DNA of 38,462 nt, from contig JAIOPP010000061.1 in assembly GCA_021413845.1 (NCBI GenBank), forward strand, positions 1 through 38,462, in the 5' to 3' direction. The notes under the pieces were generated by a model. It saw only the letters and a program-made list of their open reading frames with translations. It did not search any database and was not told the origin of the DNA. Position numbers and translations under genes: made by a program. Source of the stretch: Planctomycetia bacterium (GTDB taxonomy: Bacteria; Planctomycetota; Planctomycetia; Pirellulales; PNKZ01). Shown one piece after another: positions 7,170 through 15,860 of the stretch (the first letter of the stretch is position 1; each line of letters begins with the position of its first letter).

Positions 7170-9008
7170 TTAAGGCTCGACTTTGCCGGCATCCGAGCCG
7201 CTTGCCGGAGGGCTCGCCGTTGCCGCACCCTGCGGCGTCGGACTCGTTCCGACCGGCGGCTGAGCCTGCGGATGCGGCCTCAGATACTCGTCGCGTACGC
7301 GCTGGCGTTCTTCTTCGATCTGCTCGAACGTCGCCCCGAGATCGCGCAAGATCGCTTCGGCGACCGACAGCGCGACTTCCCCTTCGCCCGAGAACACCAA
7401 CTCGGCGCCGGCATCAAGCAAGATCGGAACCTCGCGCACGTAAACCGTGCGCGCCAGCACCCGAATCTTAGGGTTCAAGATCCGCGCCTGCCGGATCACT
7501 TCTTCGCTGTGGTTCATGCTGTTGGAGCTGAGAAAAAAGCTGCCAGTGTCTTCGATCTCGGCGGCTTTCAAAATCTCGATCTGACTCGCATCGCCGTAGA
7601 TAGCCCGAATGCCGCGCTCCTTCAAGCCGCGCACGACGTTGAGGTTCAGGTCGATCACGGTCGGCTCGATCTCGTATTGCTGCAACAGCCGAACGACGGT
7701 CTGTCCGACCGGTCCGTAGCCGACGATGATGGCCCGATGCCGAGGATCGGTCGAACGGACTTTATTCTCGTCAGGGTCCGCGAGCGCGACGCGCACATCG
7801 CGCGCAGCCAGTTGCGCGCCGAACCGCGTGCTGCGGCGGAGCCAAAGCTCGAACGGGTCGACGAACCGATACAAGATCGGATTAAGCGCGATCGAGATGA
7901 TCGCCGTGGCGACGAGCGCATTGGTCGCCTCGGTCGGCAAGATGCCGAGCTCCTTGCCGGCTGTGGCGAGGATGAAGGAGAATTCTCCGATCTGCGCCAA
8001 GGCCACGGAAATCGCCAGCGCCGTCCGAAGCGGATAGCCCAAGAGCAAGACGATTCCCAGCGCCGCCAACGGCTTGCCGATCAACACGACGGCCGTGGTC
8101 GCGGCGATCAGCAACGGGTAGTCGAGCAAGAACCGGGGCTCGAACAACATCCCAACCGAAACGAAGAACAACACGGCAAACGCGTCGCGCATCGGCAACG
8201 CTTCCGCCGCCGCGCGCAAGCTGAACTCGGAACGCCCGACGACCATGCCGGCCAGAAACGCGCCGAGCGCCATCGAAACGCCGAACAACTTCGTCGAGCC
8301 CACGGCCACGCCGAGCACGACGACCAGCACCGTGAGCGTGAACAGCTCCTGCGATCGGGTCGCCGCCGCTTGGTTGAGCAACCACGGAATGATGCGGCCT
8401 CCGAGGACGAACGTCGCACTCACGAGCACGCCGATCTTGATCGCCGTGATCAGCAGCGCCTTGCCGATCGCGGCGGCTCCGACCTCGTCGCCGCCGAAGA
8501 TCGCCGGCAGCAAGACGAGAATGACGACCGTAAAAATGTCTTCGACCACCAACCAGCCGATCGCGATGTGGCCCGTCGGGTTGTGCAGATCGCGATTATC
8601 GGCCAGCACGCGCATCAGCACGACGGTGCTGGCGACGGAAACCGCCAGGCCGAACACGAGCCCGGTTCCCCAACTCCAGCCGAACGCGCGAGCGACGATC
8701 GCCCCGAGGATCGTGGCGACGAAACTTTGCACGAACGCGCCCGGCACGGCGACGCGCCGCACCGACCACAACTTCTGAGGATGAAAATGCATCCCGACGC
8801 TGAACATCATCAAGATGATGCCGACTTCGGCCAATTGCTCGGTGAGCCCGTGATCGGCATTGAAGCCGGGCGTATACGGACCGACGGCGATTCCGGCGAT
8901 CAAATAGCCGACCATCGGCGAAAGCTGCAACAGTCGGGCCAAGTAGCCAAGCAGCAGGGCGGCAGCCAAGCCGCCGGTCAGGGTCATGATCAGGTCGAGG
9001 TTATGCAT
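7170..9008 (-). CDS. Kef/CPA2-type cation:proton antiporter with TrkA-N domain
   Basis: This inner-membrane protein of 612 residues joins a CPA2 antiporter domain to a cytoplasmic NAD-binding gate, the architecture of KefB/KefC and YbaL. About 12 membrane segments span residues 5-385, including 'SPMVGYLIAGIAVGPYTPG', the conserved 'GWLVVEDIFTVV' near 151-162 with the ion-binding Glu-Asp pair, and 'FLAGMVVGRSEF'. A Rossmann (TrkA-N) domain follows, with GYGPVG at 430-435. The C-terminal 50 residues are a Pro/Gln/Thr-rich low-complexity tail. I took the internal ATG at 9008 because AGGAGG lies seven bases upstream and the hydrophobic part starts there. The likely role is K+ (or Na+)/H+ exchange in pH or electrophile stress. 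It stands alone, 75 bases from tRNA-Pro. Confidence 0.93.
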   Translation of the reverse strand: MHNLDLIMTLTGGLAAALLLGYLARLLQLSPMVGYLIAGIAVGPYTPGFNADHGLTEQLAEVGIILMMFSVGMHFHPQKLWSVRRVAVPGAFVQSFVATILGAIVARAFGWSWGTGLVFGLAVSVASTVVLMRVLADNRDLHNPTGHIAIGWLVVEDIFTVVILVLLPAIFGGDEVGAAAIGKALLITAIKIGVLVSATFVLGGRIIPWLLNQAAATRSQELFTLTVLVVVLGVAVGSTKLFGVSMALGAFLAGMVVGRSEFSLRAAAEALPMRDAFAVLFFVSVGMLFEPRFLLDYPLLIAATTAVVLIGKPLAALGIVLLLGYPLRTALAISVALAQIGEFSFILATAGKELGILPTEATNALVATAIISIALNPILYRFVDPFELWLRRSTRFGAQLAARDVRVALADPDENKVRSTDPRHRAIIVGYGPVGQTVVRLLQQYEIEPTVIDLNLNVVRGLKERGIRAIYGDASQIEILKAAEIEDTGSFFLSSNSMNHSEEVIRQARILNPKIRVLARTVYVREVPILLDAGAELVFSGEGEVALSVAEAILRDLGATFEQIEEERQRVRDEYLRPHPQAQPPVGTSPTPQGAATASPPASGSDAGKVEP

Positions 9009-9144
9009 CGTCGTTCCTCCTCGCCGGCTCTGAGAATTCGATCGCGCCGAGACTTCGATTGTAGCCCACACGCGTCGAAATTCGGGACTTAAATTTCGCG
9101 ACGGAGCTAGAGATGCGCGGCCGGCGGAAGTGTTCGCGACTTAA

Positions 9145-9162
9145 TGCAATGAATTCATTGCA
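9145..9162. promoter_or_regulatory. Perfect 18-bp palindrome upstream of the antiporter gene
   Basis: TGCAATGAATTCATTGCA is a perfect palindrome without a loop, 137 bases upstream of the antiporter start and in an AT-rich pocket. Its form suits a homodimeric regulator's operator. No terminator-like tract is present. Confidence 0.5.
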
Positions 9163-9274
9163 GTGCGAAAACGCGACTATAAGAATCGCCCGCTCAAGCG
9201 AAATAAGAGGCCGCCTGCGCGCGGCACATATAAAACCGTGATTTCGCGAATGCGCAGCGAGAGTTCGTCGAACC

Positions 9275-9730
9275 TTACCGGCTCATGTCAAACGTGCCGC
9301 GGTCTTTCGGCGAAGTGTAGTTCGCGTGGAACTTCGAGGCCGTGGCCCAACCGCTGCAATTAAACGATCCGCCGAACAGCGGGATCTGCTTCGAAGCGCG
9401 GAAGTAGACGATGCCGTTGCCGACGCTCGTGGTTTGCAGCGTCACCGTGTAGCGAAACGGAATCACTTTCATGAACGTGCCGGAGAACTGGCACTCGTAG
9501 TTGTTTCCGCAGCAAGTGATCGTGGCCCGCAAGGTTCCTTTGTGGCCCGTGCAGCAACTGACCCACGATCCGCACGTCCAGCAGCCGGTGATGTTCGGCC
9601 GGGCGACGACGGTCGGCGCATCGGCCGCGCTCGTGGTGGTGGAAAGCCCGACCACGGCCAAGCCGATCCCGATGGCCCGAACGAGCATTCCGCGGCGCGA
9701 GGTTCGTAGACCTGGGAGCGTCGTGAGCAT
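9275..9730 (-). CDS. Exported Cys-rich hypothetical protein
   Basis: The 151-residue product has an N-terminal export signal: a TSRRG twin-arginine-like basic start, the hydrophobic 'AIGIGLAVVGLSTTTSAA' and a probable cleavage after ADA. The mature part is a small Cys-rich beta domain with 'GCWTCGSWVSCCTGHKGTL', 'TCCGNNYECQFSGTF' and a C-terminal 'SPKDRGTFDMSR'. Seven cysteines in the first half suggest disulfides or metal binding. I have the impression of similar 'W-x-SC-x-TGHKG-LRA' proteins in planctomycetes, without known function. GAGGA is five bases upstream of the ATG. It is divergent from the GT2 gene, so the 266-base spacer holds both promoters. Confidence 0.75.
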   Translation of the reverse strand: MLTTLPGLRTSRRGMLVRAIGIGLAVVGLSTTTSAADAPTVVARPNITGCWTCGSWVSCCTGHKGTLRATITCCGNNYECQFSGTFMKVIPFRYTVTLQTTSVGNGIVYFRASKQIPLFGGSFNCSGWATASKFHANYTSPKDRGTFDMSR

Positions 9731-9996
9731 CGATTCCTCAACCTGCTGAATGTCGCTTGGGCAACGTGCGCCTGCGAAATGCCGGCTCGCTGCGGTACTT
9801 CATTCCCATCGGGAGAATGTTCGGCTTCGAATAAATTACTGTGTGAAACTGCGGACGATTCTCGATTTGCCGTTCCTACGGCCGAATTCGGCCCAGCTTC
9901 GGCCCTCGCGAGCGAACGATCGTGCGGATAAAATGGAATCGGAAATCAGCAGCTCTCAGCTGTGTTGCAGCATCATTCCTGCGGTAGGGTTTTTCG

Positions 9997-11217
9997 ATGT
10001 CCACGGCCGTCAACACCCCCTCTTTCGCCACGCATCCTTCGTCGGGCGAAAGCTCCGGGGTCGCCGAAAGCGCGATGGAGCTCTCGGTCGTGATGCCGTG
10101 CTTGAACGAAGAGCTCACCGTCGGCACCTGCGTGACGAAAGCCGTGCTCACGATGCAGGCGCTCGGCATCGTCGGCGAGGTCGTCGTCGTCGACAACGGC
10201 TCGACCGATCGGAGCCGCGAGATTGCCGAAGCGGCCGGGGCCCGGGTCGTGCGCCATCATCTGCGCGGTTACGGCAACGCCCTGCGCCGCGGCTTCGACG
10301 AGGCCCGCGGCAAGTACATCGTGATGGGCGACGCCGACGACAGCTACGACTTCACGGAGATCGGGCGCTTCGTCGAGCGGTTGCGCGGCGGTGCCGAGTT
10401 GGTGATGGGAAACCGCCTCAAAGGGAAGATCATGCCCGGCGCGATGCCCTGGCATCATCGCTGGATCGGCAATCCGGTCTTGAGCGGCTTGCTGAATTTC
10501 ATCTTCCACACCGGCGCCGGCGACTGCCATTGCGGGCTGCGCGGGTTCACCAAGGCCGGCTATTTGCGCATGAATCTGCAAATGCCCGGCATGGAACTCG
10601 CCAGCGAGATCGTCATCAAGGCGACCAAGGCCGGCCTGCGGGTCGAAGAGATTCCGATCACGCTCCATCCCGACGGTCGCGATCGCCCGCCGCACTTGCG
10701 CAGTTTTCGCGATGGTTGGCGGCACCTCCGCTTCATCTTGATGTGCAGCCCGTTGTATCTGTTCGTGCTGCCGGGCCTGCTCTCCGTAACGGCTGGGCTC
10801 GCGGCGATTCCCGCCGTCGTGCTGGCCGGCTACGGCGTCTTCACCGATCGCTTCGGCCCGAACTTCATGTACACGGCCTCGCTGCTCGCGATCTGCGGCG
10901 CGCATCTATTGGTGTTCGGATTCCTCGCGAAGTTGTACACGCACCAAATCGACCCCGTGTTCGTCGATCCGCGCATCACGCGCTGGCGCGAACGATTCAC
11001 CGTCGAACGGGGCATCATTCTCGGGCTCGCCCTGCTGCTGACGGCGAGCCTGATCGGGTTGCCCGTGCTCGCGCATTGGTTGCGGACTTGGGCCGTGCCC
11101 TCGCCGGCGCAATGGATTTTTGCGGGGACGTTGTTCGTCATCGGCTTGGAAGTGGTGTTTACGAGCTTCTTGGTCGGTATCATGGAATTGCCGAGCGAAC
11201 AAAATCGTCGCGGGTAA
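9997..11217 (+). CDS. GT2 glycosyltransferase, polyprenyl-phosphate-sugar synthase type
   Basis: The 406-residue protein starts with a poorly conserved leader (1-27) and then a GT-A fold: 'LSVVMPCLNEELTVG', 'VVVVDNGSTDRS', and the metal-binding 'GDADDSYDF' with Asp112 and Asp114. It continues with 'MGNRLKG', and 'GDCHCGLRGFTKAGY' as the acceptor loop. Four C-terminal membrane helices follow (about 248-275, 285-310, 340-365, 375-395). This architecture is that of DPM1/GtrB-like enzymes that load a sugar onto undecaprenyl phosphate at the cytoplasmic face. The GT4 gene begins 30 bases later, so the two are probably one operon in surface glycan synthesis. An internal ATG at residue 27 is an alternative start. 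Confidence 0.9.
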   Translation: MSTAVNTPSFATHPSSGESSGVAESAMELSVVMPCLNEELTVGTCVTKAVLTMQALGIVGEVVVVDNGSTDRSREIAEAAGARVVRHHLRGYGNALRRGFDEARGKYIVMGDADDSYDFTEIGRFVERLRGGAELVMGNRLKGKIMPGAMPWHHRWIGNPVLSGLLNFIFHTGAGDCHCGLRGFTKAGYLRMNLQMPGMELASEIVIKATKAGLRVEEIPITLHPDGRDRPPHLRSFRDGWRHLRFILMCSPLYLFVLPGLLSVTAGLAAIPAVVLAGYGVFTDRFGPNFMYTASLLAICGAHLLVFGFLAKLYTHQIDPVFVDPRITRWRERFTVERGIILGLALLLTASLIGLPVLAHWLRTWAVPSPAQWIFAGTLFVIGLEVVFTSFLVGIMELPSEQNRRG

Positions 11218-11247
11218 AGCACCTCGGCGCAGGAGTCGGGCCGCAGC

Positions 11248-12480
11248 GTGAAGATCGGATTCATCTACGACGCCGTCTATCCTTGGATCAAAGGAGGAGG
11301 CGAGAAGACTCTCTACGAGCTCGCCTCGGCGCTGCGCGACCGAGGGCACGAATGCCATTTCTTCGGCATGCACCTTTGGGACGGTCCGCCGGAAATGGTG
11401 CGCGAAGGGCTGCACTACCACGCGATTTGTCCCGCGATCCCGCTCTACGGGCCCAACGGCAAACGAACGATCTCGCAGCCGCTGAAGTTCGCTTGGGGTG
11501 TGTTGACGAAGCTCGGTCGCTACGAGCCGGAGTCGTTCGATTTGTTCGATGTGCAGGCGTTTCCGTTCTTTTCAGTCCCTGCGTTCCAGCTCGCGCGGCG
11601 ACTCCGATTTCGTCGTGTGCCGTGGCTGCTCACTTGGCTCGAAGTCTGGGGAAGCGACTACTGGCGGCGCTATCTCGGCACGAAGGGAATTCTCGGCGCG
11701 ATCCTCGAACGCCGCTGCGCGTCGACCGCGCCGCATCATCTGTGCATCTCGCCGAACACCGGCCGGCGATTGCGCGAATTGCTCGGTGTCGAGGCAGAAA
11801 AAATCTCGGTGATCCCGCGCGGGTTTCTTCCGCCCGACGATGCTACGCTCGCCGGTTTCCGAACGAGTCGAATGCCGCGTCAAGTCGTCGTCGCCGGACG
11901 ATTGTTGTCTTATAAGCAGGTCGATGTCGTGGTCCGGGCATGGCCCGAGGTTCGCAGGCGACTTCCCGACGCCACGTTGCACATCGTCGGCGACGGCCCG
12001 GAGCGCGCCGGATTGGAACGACTCGCCGTGGAGCTAGGCCTGACGAGTAACGATCATCGCGACGATGGCGGGGTTCGCTTCCTCGGGCAGTTGCCGGAGC
12101 GCGAACAGGTGCTCGGCGAGATCGCGGCGGCGGAGTTGCTGTTGCAGCCTTCGGCGCGCGAGGGGCAAAGCACGGTCGTGCTCGAAGCCCTGACGCTCGG
12201 CACTCCGGTCCTCGCGGCGGTCGGCGACGAAACGGCGGTCGGCGATTTTCTCGGCTCCGGCCCGTCGGCGCAGCTGGCAAGGCTCGAGGTCGCCGCGTCG
12301 CCCGCGGCGTGGGCCGAGCGTATCGTGCAACTTCTGACCAACGATGCCGCGCGCGGCGAGCTCGTCGCGATGGGCCGGCGCGAAGTGGCCGCGCTCGGCT
12401 GGCAAGCGTATATCGCTCCCGCAGTCGAACGACTTTATCAAGAGGTGATCGCTCGCGCGACTAAGGTCGCCGGCCGATGA
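11248..12480 (+). CDS. GT4 family glycosyltransferase
   Basis: This 410-residue GT-B protein has an N-terminal acceptor domain with 'GFIYDAVYPWIKGGGEKTLYELASAL' and a C-terminal donor domain. The donor domain carries 'VVVAGRLLSYKQVDVVVRAW', 'LHIVGDGPERAGLE', 'VRFLGQLPEREQVLGEI' and the GT4 E-x7-E region 'REGQSTVVLEALTLGTPVLA'. GT4 enzymes transfer sugars from nucleotide donors with retention. The substrate cannot be read from sequence. The start is GTG with GGAG 13 bases upstream. It follows the GT2 gene closely and its last 20 bases overlap the convergent methyltransferase gene, so transcription from both sides collides here. Confidence 0.92.
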   Translation: MKIGFIYDAVYPWIKGGGEKTLYELASALRDRGHECHFFGMHLWDGPPEMVREGLHYHAICPAIPLYGPNGKRTISQPLKFAWGVLTKLGRYEPESFDLFDVQAFPFFSVPAFQLARRLRFRRVPWLLTWLEVWGSDYWRRYLGTKGILGAILERRCASTAPHHLCISPNTGRRLRELLGVEAEKISVIPRGFLPPDDATLAGFRTSRMPRQVVVAGRLLSYKQVDVVVRAWPEVRRRLPDATLHIVGDGPERAGLERLAVELGLTSNDHRDDGGVRFLGQLPEREQVLGEIAAAELLLQPSAREGQSTVVLEALTLGTPVLAAVGDETAVGDFLGSGPSAQLARLEVAASPAAWAERIVQLLTNDAARGELVAMGRREVAALGWQAYIAPAVERLYQEVIARATKVAGR

Positions 12481-13381
12481 CGAGCAAGCACGCAGTCTCG
12501 TTCGGGTCGGTCGCGTCGTCGTCGAGAACTCCGCGCCCGGCGGCCCAAGCCAATGGGCCGGCAAGCAACCGAAGCGGCTTCGGCAGCGCGCGGCGCATGC
12601 CGAACTGGCGTTGGATCTCGATCGGTCGGGCCTGCGCACCTTTGAGCCGATAGAGCAGGCCGCCGGTGCAATTCGTCCACCGTTCCCAGCGCCGAACTTG
12701 CGGACCGGTGAGATATCCGCGAGCGGAAACGAATTCGAACCCGGCATCGGCGAGCATCCGCTTCCAATCGTCGACCGACGGATAGCGGAAGTGCAGCAGC
12801 CGGCGATCGGTCTCGGCAAGATAGTCGGCGCGGCTGATGCGACGCAAAAAGCTCGGGCCGCGCATCAGTTGATGCAAGCCGGGAGAAGGAACGGTGGCGA
12901 GAAACAATCCGCCCGGCTTCAAGCACCGACAGACTTCCGCCAGGCACGGCGGTAGATCGGGAATGTGCTCCAACACGCTGTTGGCGAACGCGAAGTCGAA
13001 CGACGCTTCCGGCTCCGGCACACGATCGGCACCCGTGTTGTGAACGGTCGCGAACAACCCTTCGGCCACGGCCGAGGCGCACTCGGCCGGATCGGGATCG
13101 ATGCCGACGAGCGACCACTGGGCACCGGCAAGCTCGGCCAAGAGGCGCGTGAGCACGCCGTCGCCGCAGCCGACATCGAGCCCTCGACCTTGCTTCGGCA
13201 GCGCTTCCGCCAGCACCGGCAGTTCGATGGCGCGCCAGAAGTTCGTCGCCGGCTGAAACGGCGCATCGGCCATGAAGTGTCGTAGCAGACCGCGACTTGT
13301 CGCGAGTCGCGCGTGCGACGACGCGGCAGGAGCGGCGGGCGAGTTGATTGCCGGTGAACCGGTTTTCGACGAACTAGACAT
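12461..13381 (-). CDS. Class I SAM-dependent methyltransferase
   Basis: The 306-residue protein shows a Rossmann methyltransferase: motif I 'GRGLDVGCGDGVLTRLL' (LDVGCGDG at 68-75), 'LVGIDPDPAECASA' (motif II), 'FDFAFANSVLEHIPDLPPCLAEV' (motif IV) and 'LKPGGLFLATVPSP' (motif V), as in the Methyltransf_11 group. The C-terminal 120 residues are a lid specific to this subfamily. Its place beside two glycosyltransferase genes suggests it methylates a glycan or lipid-linked intermediate, but that is only context. The first 36 residues are Ser/Ala-rich and may be untranslated; Met37 at 13273 is a possible start. Neither candidate start has a clear ribosome binding site. Confidence 0.88.
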   Translation of the reverse strand: MSSSSKTGSPAINSPAAPAASSHARLATSRGLLRHFMADAPFQPATNFWRAIELPVLAEALPKQGRGLDVGCGDGVLTRLLAELAGAQWSLVGIDPDPAECASAVAEGLFATVHNTGADRVPEPEASFDFAFANSVLEHIPDLPPCLAEVCRCLKPGGLFLATVPSPGLHQLMRGPSFLRRISRADYLAETDRRLLHFRYPSVDDWKRMLADAGFEFVSARGYLTGPQVRRWERWTNCTGGLLYRLKGAQARPIEIQRQFGMRRALPKPLRLLAGPLAWAAGRGVLDDDATDPNETACLLVIGRRP

Positions 13382-13571
13382 TCGAGGCGAACTTTCTTTG
13401 AGCCGGGCGATCGCGACGAATCACAAAAAAACATTTTCCGGATTACGCGAAATTCTCACGATTCTCTCGTTTTCAACGAACCGATCTTTAACGAAAGCGT
13501 ATTATTTGCTAAACGCATACCTCACGAGAGCGGTCGGATCGAACTTCGGACATGAAATAACGGGTGCATCC

Positions 13572-13673
13572 ATGCCGGATATTGTTGTGTTTCCGTACGG
13601 AAAGATCGATCGCTACGCTCGGTTGTTTGCCTCGGCCGTGGTCGGGCTGATCGCGTTCTACGGGTTCCGATAA
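13572..13673 (+). CDS. Possible 33-residue single-span membrane peptide
   Basis: An ATG opens 33 codons reading MPDIVVFPYGKIDRYARLFA followed by a hydrophobic 'SAVVGLIAFYGF' end. This resembles a small membrane peptide. The upstream 190 bases (13382-13571) are clearly AT-rich and could hold a promoter. There is no good ribosome binding site and no known family, so it may be chance. It converges on the RidA-repeat gene. Confidence 0.3.
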   Translation: MPDIVVFPYGKIDRYARLFASAVVGLIAFYGFR

Positions 13674-13688
13674 CTCGCTCATTCGTCT

Positions 13689-14930
13689 TTATTTATTATC
13701 GCCGGCGGCTGTTTTCGCGGCCCGCGGCACGGCGATCATGTCCAGCGTGATGTGATGCCCCGCTCGGCCGACTCCGGTCACCATCGCTTTGCTAGCCGCA
13801 GGGGGACGTTTCGGGTCGTAAAACTCGGGACGAATCTTATTCAGCTCTTTGCTGGAAACGTCGTCGGCCACGTAATAGGTCGCCTTCGCCAGGTGGTTCA
13901 AGTCGCTCTCGGTTCGTTTCAGAACGGACGCGAGCTGCGCGAAAATCTCCCGAATTCGGCCCGGCGCGTCGGGTTGCTTGTCGCCGTAAAGACCTGAGAC
14001 ATAGATCGTCTTCGGGCTGTGAACGAGTGCCGCGCGACTGAAGACCGGCGACGGAGTCATTCCCGGCGGCAGCAGAAATTCCAGCTCGCTCGCCGGCGCG
14101 GCGGCATCGCCGCGCGGCGCTGCCGCGATGAGTTCGATCTCGATCGGATACGAGCCCGAACTCCATTCGACGAAGGTCAGCACCGGCAACGGGCGATCGC
14201 CGAAATAGCCCTTCATCACCGAGCGGACTTCGTCGGCCGCGTCGATCGGCTGCAGAAACGACTTCAATTGCACGACGTGCGACCAATCGAGCTTCGCAAA
14301 CTTGAGCGACTGTTCCAGGCCTGCGAGCGTTCCGAGGGTCGCTTCCGCCAGCTTTCCGGGTCGGGCATCGCCGGAGACGTAAAGCTTGTCCAGCGGCGGC
14401 AACACGGCTGCGCCCGGTGTTCGAAGCACTACGCCGGGTGCGACTTGCTTCCGCAAAACCGCGACGGCATCCACGCTCACATCGGCACCGACCGCGCTCA
14501 GCTTGCCCGCCGCAAAACAGACGGCCGGTTTGAGCGCGCCGGGAAATCGCTTGGCTAAGACTTTTTCGATGTCCGCGGCGGCAACCTGCGGCGAGAGATA
14601 GAAGTTGAGCTTCACGACATCGTCGAGCGATGCCCCTGCACCGGCGAGTTGCTTGCCGACGGCATCGAGCAGATCGTTGAGTTGGTGCGTAAGGCTCGCA
14701 GCACCGGCGACGGCCGTTTGCTCGGTGTGAACGAGCGGCCAGTTTCCGACCACCACGGCGGTCGCGGTGCCGGTCGCGGGATCAGCGTCGATCGACGCTG
14801 CTACCAATTCGGCTTCGTCGGCGGCTGTTGCGGTGCCGAGCGGATTCAGCCCGAGTCTGCTGCCGAGAGCGAGTGCCGTGGTGCCCGACTTGAGAAAGCC
14901 GCGGCGATTCAGTTCGAAGTTTTCCGCCAT
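13689..14930 (-). CDS. Tat-exported protein with three RidA/YjgF-like domains
   Basis: The 413-residue product begins with a twin-arginine signal, 'NRRGFLKSGTTALALG', so it is predicted to be exported folded. Three tandem RidA-like domains follow. Domain 1 (about 55-160) has 'SLTHQLNDLLDAVGKQLAGAG' and 'VVKLNFYL'. Domain 2 (about 175-275) has 'KLYVSGDARPG' and 'VVQLKSFLQP'. Domain 3 (about 290-405) has 'KTIYVSGLYGD' and 'LAKATYYV'. RidA proteins hydrolyse enamine/imine intermediates from PLP enzymes in the cytoplasm and normally form trimers of 130-residue subunits. Here three units lie in one exported chain, which could fold as an intramolecular trimer. The catalytic arginine of canonical RidA is not evident at the end of each repeat, so the role may be ligand binding. 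It stands alone. Confidence 0.85.
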   Translation of the reverse strand: MAENFELNRRGFLKSGTTALALGSRLGLNPLGTATAADEAELVAASIDADPATGTATAVVVGNWPLVHTEQTAVAGAASLTHQLNDLLDAVGKQLAGAGASLDDVVKLNFYLSPQVAAADIEKVLAKRFPGALKPAVCFAAGKLSAVGADVSVDAVAVLRKQVAPGVVLRTPGAAVLPPLDKLYVSGDARPGKLAEATLGTLAGLEQSLKFAKLDWSHVVQLKSFLQPIDAADEVRSVMKGYFGDRPLPVLTFVEWSSGSYPIEIELIAAAPRGDAAAPASELEFLLPPGMTPSPVFSRAALVHSPKTIYVSGLYGDKQPDAPGRIREIFAQLASVLKRTESDLNHLAKATYYVADDVSSKELNKIRPEFYDPKRPPAASKAMVTGVGRAGHHITLDMIAVPRAAKTAAGDNK

Positions 14931-15047
14931 AGCATCGTGCTCGCTTAAGTTCGTCGCTAGGGTCGGCTCCCACGTCGGGTGCCGGTCTGCGGACCTAAGT
15001 TTTAAGCGATGCGGAGAGGTGCGAAAACCGTAAATCTAGGGCGCTCA

Positions 15048-15521
15048 TCAACCTTGAATATTTACGCTGCCGCCCGTGGCCGCGGCGGCGGTTCCGCCCG
15101 TGCTGTAGGCTTCGCTCACGACGGTCGTGCTTTGCGACATGGAAATCCCTTGATTTTGGTTCGCCATGGCCCCGAGTAGCGCCATGCCAGCCAGCATTTT
15201 CCAAGGGTCGTCTTTGTCTTTCGATTCGTCGCTCTTGCTCAGCAAGAGCGAGAGCATCAACGCCGCCATGTTCTCGATCGTGGCGTTGGGCTGAGCCGAG
15301 TTGATGAACGACGACGTTTGCACGCTCGTACTGCTGCCGGCGCTCTGAGCCGACGAAGCATCCGGCTTCGCGACTCCGGCGGCCGAAGCCGATTCCGATT
15401 TTCCGACTCCTCCCGAACCTTGCGTCCCTCCGGCGGCACCGGCTGCCAGGGCGTTCGGGGCCGACGCGGTTGCGGAAGCGGCAGACGAAATCTGACCGGA
15501 GACGGCGGCAATGCCCGACAT
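15048..15521 (-). CDS. Ala/Ser/Gly-rich hypothetical protein (157 residues)
   Basis: Starting at the ATG preceded by AGAGGA, the protein has a low-complexity Ala/Ser/Gly first half (residues 5-70). A conserved-looking helical core follows (ENMAALMLSLLLSKSDESKDKDDPWKMLAGMALLGAMANQ is the region, positions about 85-125), and then a Ser/Thr/Gly tail. There is no cleavable signal peptide. The two hydrophobic helices may associate with a membrane or oligomerise. No family recognised. An in-frame upstream start at 15608 lacks a ribosome binding site. Confidence 0.6.
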   Translation of the reverse strand: MSGIAAVSGQISSAASATASAPNALAAGAAGGTQGSGGVGKSESASAAGVAKPDASSAQSAGSSTSVQTSSFINSAQPNATIENMAALMLSLLLSKSDESKDKDDPWKMLAGMALLGAMANQNQGISMSQSTTVVSEAYSTGGTAAAATGGSVNIQG

Positions 15522-15860
15522 AAAGCATCCTCTTGAATCAGCAGGGGGGTCGATCAACGCGGGGGTAAATTTCACGCTAATTACGCCCCTCCGGCGTTCA
15601 AGCAACATCCGGTGCTGCGTCGCTCTTTGTGCGATGATTCGCGCGCCCAGGTCACCGCAATCGGCACAACCGTTACGACGCGCGCGGTCCGCGATCGCCG
15701 GCGCCTACTCGATACTCGTAGTTCAACGAACGAAGCACGACGCTCGAATCTTGGCGTCGTTTGCCTCCCAAGCGCTTCCGACGTATGTACATGATTGGAG
15801 GCTTTGCATGAGCCTTTCTCACGTTCGTCGAGATCAAGTCAACCAGCACGGAATCAGCGT

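Noticed and set aside
7272-9092. Very long open frame antisense to the antiporter gene
   Set aside because: Its protein is an Asp/Arg/Gln/His-rich low-complexity string, the typical mirror of a GC-rich coding strand. The opposite strand encodes a clear Kef-type transporter.
9750-11915. 721-codon frame overlapping the GT2 and GT4 genes
   Set aside because: Arg/Ala-rich translation without motifs, out of frame with two clearly recognisable glycosyltransferases.
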